The notes: generated by a model from the letters alone, not told the origin. Positions 25,985-35,142 are shown, counted from the first letter of the stretch. The stretch is 64,000 bases of DNA from Candidatus Pantoea formicae (GCF_011752625.1 NZ_VWXD01000003.1:124001-188000); one strand, 5' to 3'. Numbers and translations are program-made.

Positions 25985-27028
25985 TTAGTGCTGCATATCA
26001 GGCTGGTAAATCAAATCATCACGATGGCGCGGCGAGGGCTGCTCACCGAGCCAACTGGTGTAGCCGAGCGGCTGTTTGCTGCCGAGTGCCACACCCGTGA
26101 CATCCTCGCGGTGCAGTTCTAATTGCACCTCCCAGTTGTACTCGACGCCGAGGTAGTGACGAACCCAATCCACCACCTGCTGTGCGTTGCGTGCTTTGGG
26201 GAGCAGCGCTTGATAATCGTCCAGACGCAGCGGGCCAAACCGCAGGCGAAACTTGTGTTGAATGTCGCGGACCGCACCGCCGAGAAATGCCGTTTCACCG
26301 AGACGCGGTGCATGTTTACCGGCACGTAATTGGGCTTGTTCGCGTTCGCCTATCTGCATCCATTGCGGGATATTGTGCTTGATCGTCACAGGCACCTGCA
26401 GATACCAACTCAGGCTGCGGGTTAATCCCTCGCCATCGTGGGTTTGCCGGGTGAAATGCCCGGCTAAGGCATAGCGTGCATGCTCATTGAGACTGCCACG
26501 ATCCTGCTGCAGTGCAGGTTGGCCGACCCCGGTTAAACAGGAGAGGTAATGGTTGAATTGATGGCGGTCCGGGCGATCAAGCGCAATCGCAGGCTGCGCA
26601 TCGGCCCATGCACGGTAAAACAGCAGGATCAGGCGGTGATGAAACAGATTGCAGAATGCCACCATGCTGCGGTCGCTAAAATGGGTCACGCGTTCGTGGG
26701 CATACTCAGTGAGATGCAGCGGCAGTGGACCATTTGGCCCAAACAGGCCAAAACTCCAGATATCGACTTCATGCAGCGCATCGTGGTTGCGCTGGCGTAT
26801 TCCCGCAAGCGTGGCGGGGGCGAATGCCAGCGACGGTGCTTGTCCCAGCCGCAAAGGTTCATGACGCGGCAGTGGGGCGCGGCCAAGTTGCCACATGCTT
26901 CCTGCTTGGGCATCAAGGCGTCGCAGCAATTGGAAAAGATCGTGCTGGAAAGGTGCTGCTCGGCGCTGTTGCCAGAAATCATCGGGCAAACGACAGGCAA
27001 TTCGCCAGCCCTGTTGCATCGCAGTCAT
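25985..27028 (-). CDS. tssG: T6SS baseplate protein TssG
   Basis: A 347-residue baseplate component (PF06996 family). With TssF and TssE it forms the wedge around the VgrG spike. It has typical features: an N-terminal DFWQQRRAAPFQHDLFQLLR-like helix, then RLGQAPSLAFAP, and later the WSFGLFGPNGPLPLHLTE block. Its start overlaps the stop of tssF (ATGA at 27025-27028), indicating coupled translation and fixed stoichiometry. The length is normal. Confidence 0.93.
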   Translation of the reverse strand: MTAMQQGWRIACRLPDDFWQQRRAAPFQHDLFQLLRRLDAQAGSMWQLGRAPLPRHEPLRLGQAPSLAFAPATLAGIRQRNHDALHEVDIWSFGLFGPNGPLPLHLTEYAHERVTHFSDRSMVAFCNLFHHRLILLFYRAWADAQPAIALDRPDRHQFNHYLSCLTGVGQPALQQDRGSLNEHARYALAGHFTRQTHDGEGLTRSLSWYLQVPVTIKHNIPQWMQIGEREQAQLRAGKHAPRLGETAFLGGAVRDIQHKFRLRFGPLRLDDYQALLPKARNAQQVVDWVRHYLGVEYNWEVQLELHREDVTGVALGSKQPLGYTSWLGEQPSPRHRDDLIYQPDMQH

Positions 27029-28896
27029 AGCAGTGACCTCTTGCCCATCTGCGGCGGCCAGTAACCCACTTCTCCGCGCTGCGTGCTGTTAACCGTCAGT
27101 TCGGTAAAGGTGTTGATTGCCACCATGCGGCGAAACAGCGTGGCGAGGACACTGCCCAGCAGCCACGGGCTGGCACCGCCGAACGCTTGCTCATCAAGGG
27201 TCAGGGTAATAGCAATACCGCGTGCGAAGACAATGGGGCCAGGCTCTGGCACGCGACGAAAGACCGGGCGCAGCTCACATTGTCTGACGCCTGCAATCTG
27301 GCGCGAGGTCGCCGCTTCGGCAGTATCGGCATACAGCGCCAGCAGTTGGCGCAGTGAGGCCGCGCCCTCATCGCCTTCGCTCTCCAGTAAACTCAGGTAA
27401 TTGAGCTGCAACTGGCTAATAAGGCGCCAGGCTGAGGCACCGGCTGCCAGCGCTGGGCGTGGTGCACTCGGACCTTTGCGCAGATGAATGCCCAAAACGG
27501 GCGCGGAGGTGGAAAGGGTGAACTGATCCATACCTTGCTGTTTCAACAGCAGCGGTAAATCGCGATTGGTACACAGCACATCCGCCATCACGTACTGTAC
27601 CTCTTCGGACCAAGGCGATTGCTGTTCATCTACTAGGGTGACGAACAATTCAGAACCGCCGTAGCCGGTGCGCGTCCCGTATATTTTGGCCTGGTCCGAC
27701 AGGGTGCGTTGCTCACGCCGTTGCGAAAAATAGGCCCCATAATTGCCATTATCGCGACCAAAACTGTGCCAGAAAGGACGGAACACTTGCTCTTTATGCA
27801 GCGATTGGCCACTGCCGTAAAGGCGGCTGACACTGAACACCTCATAATCCATCGGGTTAGTGTTATCGACCACCAGATGATAATCGTTGCGTCCTTCGCT
27901 GAGCTGAATACGTTCCGCCACGCGAGGGAACAGATTGATGGCCGGCGTGCAGTGCAGCGCCAGATGTGACACATCCACCAGGCTTTCCAGGTCGTCTTCC
28001 GCTTTATCTAACAGCAGTACAATTTCCATCTCGGTGGCACCGCGCAGTTGTTTCACCAGGGGTTGCAATCCGTGGGTACGGAAAAACAGGAAGCGGGCGG
28101 GGAAAGCAAAATACTCCTGCAGCAACCGATAGCCAGTGAAATTGCGTAAGTCGTCAGGCAGTAGCGCCTCTTCGTTGGCGAATCCCTGCTGTTGCAGCGC
28201 GTCAGCCTCCAGCAGCAGATGTTGTGCATTGTCGATACTGCGATAGAGCACACCAACACAGTGCGCCATCAGTAACTCCATCAACGCACTGGCAGTCAAA
28301 TCTGCGCCGCTCAAGTGGAAACGCACATCCTCTATCTCTAACTGATGGAGCGGAATGTTCCCGGTGGTTTGCAGTCGAATGCGTAAGGCGCGCACCGCCC
28401 CGCGTTGGGCAAGTTGGGCCGCGGAAACGGGTAAGTTAGCCGGGATACCTCCCAGCGAAACTTCGCGCAGTTGCAGCGGCAGCAGCGTCACATCGTGGGC
28501 AGTGCGGTATTTACAGCTTATCCCTTTGCTCTTCATCGCCTGGTTTTCAATCAGTGAACCGCGTGGAATTGAGAAACCGCTGCTAATTTTGCCTTTCATA
28601 TGATCGGGCTGAAACTCAACAATCGCCATCGACGGCGTGGGCGCCAGGTAATTGGGGTAGATCATTTCCAGCAGTTGTTCAGTGAAACGGGGGAATTCGG
28701 CGTCCATTTTCAACTGCACGCGCGAGGTCAGGAACGCAAATCCTTCCATTAAGCGTTCGATATAGGGATCGGAGACCTCAATACCCTGCATGCCCAGACG
28801 GCCAGCCACTTTCGGGTAGTGCTCGGCGAATTCTGCGCCCAGCTCGCGTAAGTAGTTAAGTTCACGATTGTAGTAATCAAGCAGTTGAGGATTCAT
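27025..28896 (-). CDS. tssF: T6SS baseplate protein TssF
   Basis: A 623-residue protein (PF05947 family) starting with the highly typical LLDYYNRELNYLRELGAEFA, followed by EHYPKVAGRLGM and the FPRFTEQLLEMIYPNYL block. It is the core of the baseplate wedge complex with TssG, TssE and TssK. The start overlaps the tssE stop by four bases (28893-28896) and the stop overlaps the tssG start, so tssEFG is tightly coupled. The length is normal and no breaks were seen. Confidence 0.95.
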   Translation of the reverse strand: MNPQLLDYYNRELNYLRELGAEFAEHYPKVAGRLGMQGIEVSDPYIERLMEGFAFLTSRVQLKMDAEFPRFTEQLLEMIYPNYLAPTPSMAIVEFQPDHMKGKISSGFSIPRGSLIENQAMKSKGISCKYRTAHDVTLLPLQLREVSLGGIPANLPVSAAQLAQRGAVRALRIRLQTTGNIPLHQLEIEDVRFHLSGADLTASALMELLMAHCVGVLYRSIDNAQHLLLEADALQQQGFANEEALLPDDLRNFTGYRLLQEYFAFPARFLFFRTHGLQPLVKQLRGATEMEIVLLLDKAEDDLESLVDVSHLALHCTPAINLFPRVAERIQLSEGRNDYHLVVDNTNPMDYEVFSVSRLYGSGQSLHKEQVFRPFWHSFGRDNGNYGAYFSQRREQRTLSDQAKIYGTRTGYGGSELFVTLVDEQQSPWSEEVQYVMADVLCTNRDLPLLLKQQGMDQFTLSTSAPVLGIHLRKGPSAPRPALAAGASAWRLISQLQLNYLSLLESEGDEGAASLRQLLALYADTAEAATSRQIAGVRQCELRPVFRRVPEPGPIVFARGIAITLTLDEQAFGGASPWLLGSVLATLFRRMVAINTFTELTVNSTQRGEVGYWPPQMGKRSLL

Positions 28897-29444
28897 GCAT
28901 CTGCGTCCTTCAGGTCAAAGCGGCTGTGTTCCAGATCGAGTTCGGTACGAAAAATAAACGCCAGCGGCCAAGGAATGCACCAGAGATTGCCGCTGATTTC
29001 GATGGAGAGCGTGTTGTGATTGTTGAGTGCGTTGACATCCGTCAGGCAGCGGATTTGTAAGTCGTGCGGGATAATGCGCGGTTCAAACTGCAACATGGCA
29101 CGGCGCAGCGCGGTGCGGACGTCATCCCACTCAATCTCCGACATGCGCTTACCTGCCAGCGGCGTCAATCCAAAATTGATCACCGACATGCGCGCGTCTG
29201 GCCAGGGGCGCAGATCATGTTGGCTTTCATTGTTGATACAGTTGAACAACCACTGCAGGTCGCGCAGTACCTGAGTGCGCAGCGTCTGATGGCTGACCGA
29301 CTGACGTCCCAGCTCAATGGTTTGTTGTTCGGGATGATCGTCCGTGAGGCGGTCGAGCAGGCTGGGGCGCATCTCATCCTGAGCGGTAATGCGCTGTTGC
29401 TTGCGTGCCTGCCAGCCGTTGAAACTGTCGGGATGGGGTTTCAT
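28893..29444 (-). CDS. tssE: T6SS baseplate protein TssE (gp25-like)
   Basis: A 183-residue relative of phage T4 gp25 (PF04965). Residues about 60-165 carry the gp25 core, with the EFE-like segment changed to FEPRI as usual in this family (LQFEPRIIPHDLQIRC). It starts sheath polymerisation on the baseplate. The start at 29444 (MKPHPDSF) has an AAGGAG site; a much longer open frame to 29732 runs into repeat DNA and is not used. A 238-bp gap with a direct repeat separates it from the upstream gene, so a secondary promoter there is possible. Confidence 0.9.
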   Translation of the reverse strand: MKPHPDSFNGWQARKQQRITAQDEMRPSLLDRLTDDHPEQQTIELGRQSVSHQTLRTQVLRDLQWLFNCINNESQHDLRPWPDARMSVINFGLTPLAGKRMSEIEWDDVRTALRRAMLQFEPRIIPHDLQIRCLTDVNALNNHNTLSIEISGNLWCIPWPLAFIFRTELDLEHSRFDLKDADA

Positions 29445-29462
29445 TGTGGCTCCTTGATAGCG

Positions 29463-29480
29463 GTACGCATCAATGCGCAC
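29463..29480. repeat. Short intergenic palindrome near tssE (GGTGCGCAT type, diverged)
   Basis: GTACGCAT CA ATGCGCAC, an 8-bp stem with one mismatch, lies about 20 bases before the tssE start. It is related to the palindromes in the tssG-clpV and tssM-tagF gaps. Confidence 0.45.
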
Positions 29481-29500
29481 TCGACGACGCGCGTGCCAGG

Positions 29501-29675
29501 CTGTAGCGGCGCAATTAATTGTGCGTTCTTCAGCAGCGACACAGATTCGGATAAGCATGATGAATCGTGCCGCAACGGTTTCCTGCGGTTGCCTGGTCTG
29601 AAGCGGCGCAAGTGATGGCGCGTTTTTCAGCAGCAATACGGCTTCGGAACAGCACGATGAATCGTGCCGCAACAG
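29501..29675. repeat. Direct repeat of about 78 bp in the tssE upstream gap
   Basis: Copy 1 (29501-29578) and copy 2 (29598-29675) share AGCGGCGCAA, CAGCAGC, TTCGGA, and a conserved end ATGATGAATCGTGCCGCAAC (copy 2 has ACGATGAATCGTGCCGCAAC). The period is about 97 bp. It fills most of the 238-bp gap in an otherwise tightly packed operon. No protein function is proposed. Confidence 0.6.
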
Positions 29676-29682
29676 AGAGGGG

Positions 29683-30567
29683 CTAACTCGCTGGCTGTGT
29701 CGGGTCGCGCTGTTGCAAGCGTAGGGTGTCAAACCGATGCCAATTCAGCTGGCTGGCACTGGCGTCGATCTGCCAACGATGTAGCGCATCGGCCATCAGC
29801 TGGGCGTTGGCGTTGTCATCGCGCATTTGTGCTTCGCTGGCTTTCATCAGCACATCGCCGTGAAAACGCCAGGCAAGGTGGTCGGGATCCCAGGGCAGCA
29901 GCAGCCAACTTTGCGCATCGTCCGCGCTGGCGAGGATCAGGCGTTGGTTGTTGGCCGACACCACCTGTGCATCGTGCGCGCCAGCGGGCAGGTCAATCAG
30001 TGGATAGCCCTGCAGGAACCACAATGTGGTGGTGATTTCCCCCTGATGCAGCGTACCCGCGCCGTTTATCCAGTCGTCTTTGTCACATTGCGGATGGGCA
30101 TCAAACGTGAAGCGCGCATCGCCTGAGGCAGGCCAATAGGTGCGGAGCTGACAGCGATCATTGATGCGAAAACGCTGCCACGGGGTGGTGTCAGCCTGTG
30201 CAATGACCGCTTTCGGTTTCGGCGGGATGCGCCAGTTATCTTTCTCCGTCACATCACCTTCGCGCACCGCTTCGCCACTGCTGTCGATCAACGTCCAGTG
30301 CAACGCATTCAGTGCGCGGCACTGGCGTTTCAATAGCTGGCCCACCTGCGGCACAAATGTCTCAATAGCATCCTTTTTCAACTCACCTTGAGGCTCGAAG
30401 TGCAGGGCCACGCTCTCGTCGCACCAACTTTTTACCCGACCATCGACCACGTTATCCAACCAGGCGCTGAGGCGCAGCGTGGGGGACCAAACGATACGCA
30501 CACTTTTTGCTTCGCTGACTAACGGCATCAGCAGCAGCGACAGCAACATTGTGGAAGCGATTTTCAT
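29683..30567 (-). CDS. Exported protein of unknown function in the T6SS operon
   Basis: I do not recognise this 294-residue protein. It starts with a signal peptide (MKIASTMLLSLLLMPLVSEA), so it is expected in the periplasm. The mature part is acidic/aromatic and beta-rich with four cysteines (WCDES, RQCRAL, DRCQLR, PQCDKD) that could form two disulfides. It is free of membrane helices after the leader. GAGGAG precedes the start. It lies 9 bp after pppA and before tssE. The position between the phospho-switch and the baseplate genes suggests a periplasmic accessory role, perhaps sensing or cell-wall related. An immunity role is possible but no adjacent toxin is seen. Confidence 0.65.
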   Translation of the reverse strand: MKIASTMLLSLLLMPLVSEAKSVRIVWSPTLRLSAWLDNVVDGRVKSWCDESVALHFEPQGELKKDAIETFVPQVGQLLKRQCRALNALHWTLIDSSGEAVREGDVTEKDNWRIPPKPKAVIAQADTTPWQRFRINDRCQLRTYWPASGDARFTFDAHPQCDKDDWINGAGTLHQGEITTTLWFLQGYPLIDLPAGAHDAQVVSANNQRLILASADDAQSWLLLPWDPDHLAWRFHGDVLMKASEAQMRDDNANAQLMADALHRWQIDASASQLNWHRFDTLRLQQRDPTQPAS

Positions 30568-30576
30568 GGCATCTCC

Positions 30577-31356
30577 TCAGTCACGCTGTGACAGCAAAAT
30601 GCGCTGCGCATCACTGAACGAACTCAGCAGGGTCGACTCCTGCGGGTCACCCATCCACACCGCCATGGCGCTAAAATTGTCGCCGTTGTCGTCGGGTTTC
30701 ATCCGCTGTAGCAATGCCAGCCACTCTTGCGGATTGCTGACCATACGCAGTGTCTGTTCCAGGTCACTGACTTCCATCTCATGCCAGAATCCATCCGTGC
30801 ACAGCAGGAAAACATCACCGTCTTCCAGCGCCAACACGTCGCTGTAGCTGGCTTCGCGCTCTTCTTTCATGCCTAACGCGAAATAGAGCAGGTTCTGATT
30901 GATAGCATCTGAGGGGTAACCGGCATCCTGCATGCGCTGAGCCAGACTGTGATCGCGCGTCATTTCCAGCAGGTAGCCACGGCGGAAGTGATAGAGCCGG
31001 CTGTCACCGGCATGTGCCCAATAAGCGAGTTGATAGTCACGATCGATAAACAAACTCACTAAGGTGGTGCCCATGTTTTTTAAAACATCATCGCGATGCT
31101 GCTGTTGCTTGATGGCCTGATTGGCCGCAGCGATATAACCCCGGATCAGCTGCGCATCGAGATGATTATCGCCGTCGAATTGCGTCATGATGGTTTCACA
31201 CGCCAGACGCGCTGCCGTATCGCCACCCTGTTGTCCGGCAATACCGTCACACATGACGAAGCAGGCGGCGCGTGCGCCCAATGCGTTCGCGAGTCGATCC
31301 TGATTGCTGCTACGTTTGCCCTGATGGCTGATGGACGCGAACGTTATATTCATCAT
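30577..31356 (-). CDS. pppA: T6SS PP2C-type phosphatase PppA
   Basis: A 259-residue Stp1-type protein phosphatase. The metal-binding motifs are present: SNQDRLA near 17-23, CDGIAGQQGG near 36-45, GDSRLYHF, TDGFWHEM and the C-terminal DNFSAM. It should remove phosphate from TagH and so turn off T6SS, opposing PpkA. Translation is coupled to tagH (ATGA overlap at 31353-31356). The start has two ATG codons in a row. The length is normal for PppA. Confidence 0.9.
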   Translation of the reverse strand: MMNITFASISHQGKRSSNQDRLANALGARAACFVMCDGIAGQQGGDTAARLACETIMTQFDGDNHLDAQLIRGYIAAANQAIKQQQHRDDVLKNMGTTLVSLFIDRDYQLAYWAHAGDSRLYHFRRGYLLEMTRDHSLAQRMQDAGYPSDAINQNLLYFALGMKEEREASYSDVLALEDGDVFLLCTDGFWHEMEVSDLEQTLRMVSNPQEWLALLQRMKPDDNGDNFSAMAVWMGDPQESTLLSSFSDAQRILLSQRD

Positions 31357-32978
31357 TTATCCGTTTTTTGCGTTTGCAGGTCTTTGTAATGGTTCACTTC
31401 GACGTCGTAAGCGTGCAGGAAGGCTTCACCGAACAGCGTGTGGAAATCGTCGTCGATTTCGCTGGCAATGGTTTGATAGCGCTTCACGAAGCTGTCCCAG
31501 CGCGCGGCTTTACGTGAGGCGGCAAACAGGTGACGGCCACTCTCTTCCTGCTGCAACGTGTCAGGATTAAAGGATTGCAGCATCGCGGTGATGATGGCGC
31601 GAATGCCTGCGATCATCCCCAGCTGATGCGCCTGTAAATCAACCAGCGCATCGCGCACTGCTTTCTCCGGCTCCATAAATCCCGGCATTTGGCTGCTGAA
31701 CATCTGCACCAGCACGCTTTTCCCCGACGGCAGCAGCTTGAACGGGTTGTTGGCCTGTTCGAGGATCATCGTCATCTCGGCATTGACCCCACGCTTCAGC
31801 ATGGTGCGAGAAGAGAGCAGTGCCACCGTGCCTTGCGAAAACAGGCTCAGCAACTGACCCAGCAAATGCATCTGCTCCTGGTCAAGATGGGGTTTGGCAT
31901 CAATATCTGCGAGGTCGGCACCGTTAAGAAATGCCTGCAACAGGTCGGCATCGACGCCTGGCGTGTTGGCAGCGCGTCGCTGGGCTGCGGTTTTATAGCT
32001 GACCGGATCAATGCCCATACGTCCACTGGCACGGCTGGCATTCGAGTGCTCAGGGCTGATTTGCTGTATGCGCGGCGTCGGGATCGGCGCCGGTTCCGCC
32101 GGTTGCTGCACTTCCGGGATCGGTGCGGGGGCGGGAGTCGGCACCGCAGCGATAGCCGGGGCCGCCTCGGGCTGGAACAGATCAGGCGGTGTTAAAGGCT
32201 GCGCTTGCGCATTCATCAGCCCGAAAGGATCGCTGCTATCGGGCTGTGCGCTGCCGCTGCTGCCAAACAGCGCTAAGGGATCGATTTCCGTTTGTGGTTG
32301 CTGATGCGCCACCTGCGGTTGGTCACGCAGTGTTGTGGGGGTGGCATCTTGCAGTATGGTCGGTTGCTGGAACAGGTCACTTTCGGCGAAAAGGCGTGCG
32401 GGATCGTTCTCGCGTACATCCAACTGCGCCAGCTCAGTATGCTGCGCTTCCTGTGCCAGCGGATCTATCGGGTTTAAGGCTTTGGCTGCCGGTTGTGTCA
32501 GTGGATGGTGGGTTTCAGCGATCGCGGGTGCCACTTTGGGGGCGGTGAAATCACGCGACAAGCTCTCCCAAATTTCCCCGGGTACCGTGGACTCCACGCT
32601 GCGCTGTATCGGTTTCGCTTGGGTTGCCTGTGCATTGTTTACGCGCGGTGCAGGCATTTGACCATCTATAGCGCTGACTTCCAGCGTGTAATCCCCAATA
32701 CCCAGCAGGTCGCCGCTTTGCAACTCAACCTGGCGACCATGCTCTAACGGAATACCGTTAAAATCGACGTTAATCACGTTGCCACGGTTAGTGATACGGC
32801 AATCACCTTCAGCAGAGGTGTGCACCAGCAGTTGCAGGCGTGAGATGGCACGGCTGTCGTCCGGCAGGATAAAGTTATTGTCTTCACTGCGGCCAATGGT
32901 GCCGCCTGGAGGATAGAAATCGACGCTGGTCAGCGGTGGCTGAACGCCGTTTTTACTGTCAACAAGAGTGAATCGCAT
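31353..32978 (-). CDS. tagH: T6SS FHA-domain protein TagH (Fha)
   Basis: A 541-residue cytoplasmic scaffold. Residues about 25-110 form the FHA domain (GTIGRSEDNNF, then RAISRLQLLVH, NRGNVINVDFNGIPL), which binds phosphothreonine. A long proline/glutamine-rich linker follows (about 115-335, e.g. PTPAPAPIPEVQQPAEPAPI). The conserved C-terminal region of T6SS FHA proteins (VI_FHA) runs about 360-540. It is the expected substrate of PpkA and PppA. The start at 32978 has AGGT about 9 bases upstream; ATG at 32984 is possible. It overlaps pppA and follows hcp after a palindrome. Confidence 0.9.
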   Translation of the reverse strand: MRFTLVDSKNGVQPPLTSVDFYPPGGTIGRSEDNNFILPDDSRAISRLQLLVHTSAEGDCRITNRGNVINVDFNGIPLEHGRQVELQSGDLLGIGDYTLEVSAIDGQMPAPRVNNAQATQAKPIQRSVESTVPGEIWESLSRDFTAPKVAPAIAETHHPLTQPAAKALNPIDPLAQEAQHTELAQLDVRENDPARLFAESDLFQQPTILQDATPTTLRDQPQVAHQQPQTEIDPLALFGSSGSAQPDSSDPFGLMNAQAQPLTPPDLFQPEAAPAIAAVPTPAPAPIPEVQQPAEPAPIPTPRIQQISPEHSNASRASGRMGIDPVSYKTAAQRRAANTPGVDADLLQAFLNGADLADIDAKPHLDQEQMHLLGQLLSLFSQGTVALLSSRTMLKRGVNAEMTMILEQANNPFKLLPSGKSVLVQMFSSQMPGFMEPEKAVRDALVDLQAHQLGMIAGIRAIITAMLQSFNPDTLQQEESGRHLFAASRKAARWDSFVKRYQTIASEIDDDFHTLFGEAFLHAYDVEVNHYKDLQTQKTDK

Positions 32979-33006
32979 AGGCATTACCTGCATAAAGGGG
33001 TGATGC

Positions 33007-33044
33007 AAACCGTAGCGGCGCGATGTATCACACCGCTACGGTTT
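33007..33044 (-). terminator. Strong palindrome between hcp and tagH
   Basis: Perfect 12-bp arms, AAACCGTAGCGG (33007-33018) and CCGCTACGGTTT (33033-33044), lie 53 bases after the hcp stop on the minus strand. The arms match the palindrome at 20333-20408. In the operon it could act as a partial terminator or 3' stabiliser that lifts Hcp level above the genes beyond. No U-run follows, so full termination is not expected. Confidence 0.55.
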
Positions 33045-33097
33045 GTTACGGACAGGCAGGCGACAGCGAGGCCGCCTGCACCAACCGCTCGAAACGA

Positions 33098-33580
33098 TTA
33101 CGACGCGGTGTTGGTTTTGATGTTCCAGCCAAAGGTGGTATCCGCACCTGCTGCACCGTCTTCGGACTGCTGGGTGTAAATCTCTTCGACCTGTGCTGCC
33201 TGGAACGAGTACTCAATGCCAACGGTGTCATCATCACGTGAACCGGTGAACTGCACGCTGGTCACCAGCACTTCGGTCAGATTGATTTTGTTGTAGATAA
33301 TCTGCGAGCCACCGGCTTTGGTGACGTGAAACTCCAGGGTAGGGATGTGCTTACCGTTGGAGCAGTACAACATCAGCGTGGGTGTGGCTTTATCAATACG
33401 CGCGTGCACATGCAGATCCTGGTAATTTACTTTACCTGCACCGCCGCCGCCGCCGACGCTCATGTTGTTTGGCTGGTTGGCACCCCAGTTGAAAGAGAGA
33501 ATGTCGATCCAGCCCGTGTGCGCTGAGTCTTTAGATTCGCCTTCAACACCTTCTGGCTTCAAATACATTGCAATGGTCAT
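33098..33580 (-). CDS. hcp: T6SS inner tube protein Hcp (TssD)
   Basis: A 160-residue Hcp that stacks as hexamer rings to form the tube. It has the family start (MTIAMYLKPEGVEGESKD), the HTGWIDILSFNWGANQP strand, a glycine-rich loop (VGGGGGAGK) and the later EFHVTKAGG. The length is normal and no C-terminal toxin extension is present. It lies 62 bp after tssC and is followed by a palindrome. No toxic cargo is implied by the sequence itself. Confidence 0.95.
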   Translation of the reverse strand: MTIAMYLKPEGVEGESKDSAHTGWIDILSFNWGANQPNNMSVGGGGGAGKVNYQDLHVHARIDKATPTLMLYCSNGKHIPTLEFHVTKAGGSQIIYNKINLTEVLVTSVQFTGSRDDDTVGIEYSFQAAQVEEIYTQQSEDGAAGADTTFGWNIKTNTAS

Positions 33581-33642
33581 GCGGGTCGAACTCCTTTAGT
33601 AATGAACAAGCAAAATGGGCGGGAACGTGCGCCCAGAGGGTT

Positions 33643-35142
33643 TTAGCCTTGCTGCTGTTTCAGCGAAGGTAATTTCGAAACCAGACGCAGTGATACCGTC
33701 AGGCCTTCAAGCTGGTAATGCGGGCGCAGGAAGAATTTGGCGGCGTAGTAGCCTGGATTATCTTCTTGCTCTTCCACGGTTACACGGGCGTCAGCCAACG
33801 GCTTACGCGCTTTGGTTTCCTGGGTAGAGTTAACCGGATCACCATCGACGTAGCGGATGATCCACGAGTTCAGCCAGCGCTCCATGTCGGCTCGCTCCTG
33901 GAAGGAACCAATCTTGTCGCGCACGATGCACTTCAGGTAATGGGCAAAGCGGCAGCAGGCGAACAGATACGGCAGACGCGCAGCCAATTGGGCGTTTGCT
34001 GCGGCATCGGCGTCGTAATAATCTTCGGGCTTCTGCAGCGATTGCGCGCCGATAAAGGCGGCAAAGTCCGAATTCTTGCGGTGTACCAGCGGGATAAAGC
34101 CATTTTTCGCCAGTTCGGCTTCACGGCGGTCGCTGATGGCGATCTCCGTTGGGCATTTCATGTCCACGCCGCCGTCATCGGTAGGGAACACGTGGCACGG
34201 CAGATTCTCCACCGAGCCGCCGGATTCCACGCCACGAATAGAGGTGCTCCAGCCAAACTGCTTAAAGGAGCGGTTAATGTTGGCCGCCATGGCATAGGCC
34301 GCGTTGGCCCAGGTGTAGTTTTTGTGGGTGGCGCCTTCGGTGTCTTCGGTGAAATCGAAGCTGTCCACCGGATTGGTGCGCACACCATAAGGCAGACGTG
34401 CGAGGAAGCGTGGCATCACCAAGCCGAGATAGCGGGTGTCTTCACTCTCGCGCAGGGTGCGCCAGGCTGCATATTCGGTGTTGGTGAAGATTTTGGTGAT
34501 ATCGCGTGGGTTCGCCAGTTCTTGCCACGACTCCATTTGCAGCGCACTCGGAGCCGCACCGGTGATCACCGGACAGTGGGCCGCCGCGCCAATTTTCGCT
34601 AACTCTCCCAGCAGCTCAACATCGGGCGGGCTGTGGTCAAAGTAGTAGTCGCCGACCAGGCAGCCGTAGGGTTCGCCACCAAACTGGCCATACTCTTCTT
34701 CGTAGATTTTCTTGAACAGTGGGCTTTGATCCCAGCCCACGCCTTTGTAGCGCTTAAGCGTGCGGCTCAGCTCGCGTTTGCTGATGCTCATCACACGAAT
34801 TTTCAGCATCTCATCGGTTTCGGTGTTGTTCACCAAATAGTGCAGACCGCGCCACGCCCCTTCGAGTTGCTGAAAACTCTCGTGGTGCATGATGGCGTTA
34901 ACCTGCTGTGACAGCTTGGCATCGATTTCTGCAATCAATGCCTGGATGGTGCGATAGGCATCGTCCGAAACGGGCAGTGTATTCTCCAGCGCCTGGGCGG
35001 CCAGCGTTTGTACAGCCTGCGAGATGGCGTCCCGTGCCTGATCATTGTTAGGACGAAACTCTTTGTTTAACAAAGCACTGAAATCGCTTTGCGTCACGGT
35101 GTCTGTCTGTAAACGTGCGGTTTGGGATGCGGCATTACTCAT
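33643..35142 (-). CDS. tssC: T6SS sheath large subunit TssC (VipB)
   Basis: A 499-residue sheath protein, pairing with TssB. It has the typical blocks LEGAWRGLHYLV, KIRVMSISKRELSR, GDYYFDHSPPDVELLGELA and the C-terminal YYAAKFFLRPHYQLEGLTVSL. The start is one of two adjacent ATGs (35145 or 35142); the second has the better spacing from GGAG. The gene overlaps the end of tssB by a few bases, as usual for equimolar subunits. Confidence 0.95.
   Translation of the reverse strand: MSNAASQTARLQTDTVTQSDFSALLNKEFRPNNDQARDAISQAVQTLAAQALENTLPVSDDAYRTIQALIAEIDAKLSQQVNAIMHHESFQQLEGAWRGLHYLVNNTETDEMLKIRVMSISKRELSRTLKRYKGVGWDQSPLFKKIYEEEYGQFGGEPYGCLVGDYYFDHSPPDVELLGELAKIGAAAHCPVITGAAPSALQMESWQELANPRDITKIFTNTEYAAWRTLRESEDTRYLGLVMPRFLARLPYGVRTNPVDSFDFTEDTEGATHKNYTWANAAYAMAANINRSFKQFGWSTSIRGVESGGSVENLPCHVFPTDDGGVDMKCPTEIAISDRREAELAKNGFIPLVHRKNSDFAAFIGAQSLQKPEDYYDADAAANAQLAARLPYLFACCRFAHYLKCIVRDKIGSFQERADMERWLNSWIIRYVDGDPVNSTQETKARKPLADARVTVEEQEDNPGYYAAKFFLRPHYQLEGLTVSLRLVSKLPSLKQQQG

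Noticed and set aside
31353..32978. Frameshift in tagH because of the long proline/glutamine-rich middle
   Set aside because: The frame is continuous and the C-terminal T6SS FHA region is intact; such linkers are normal in this family.
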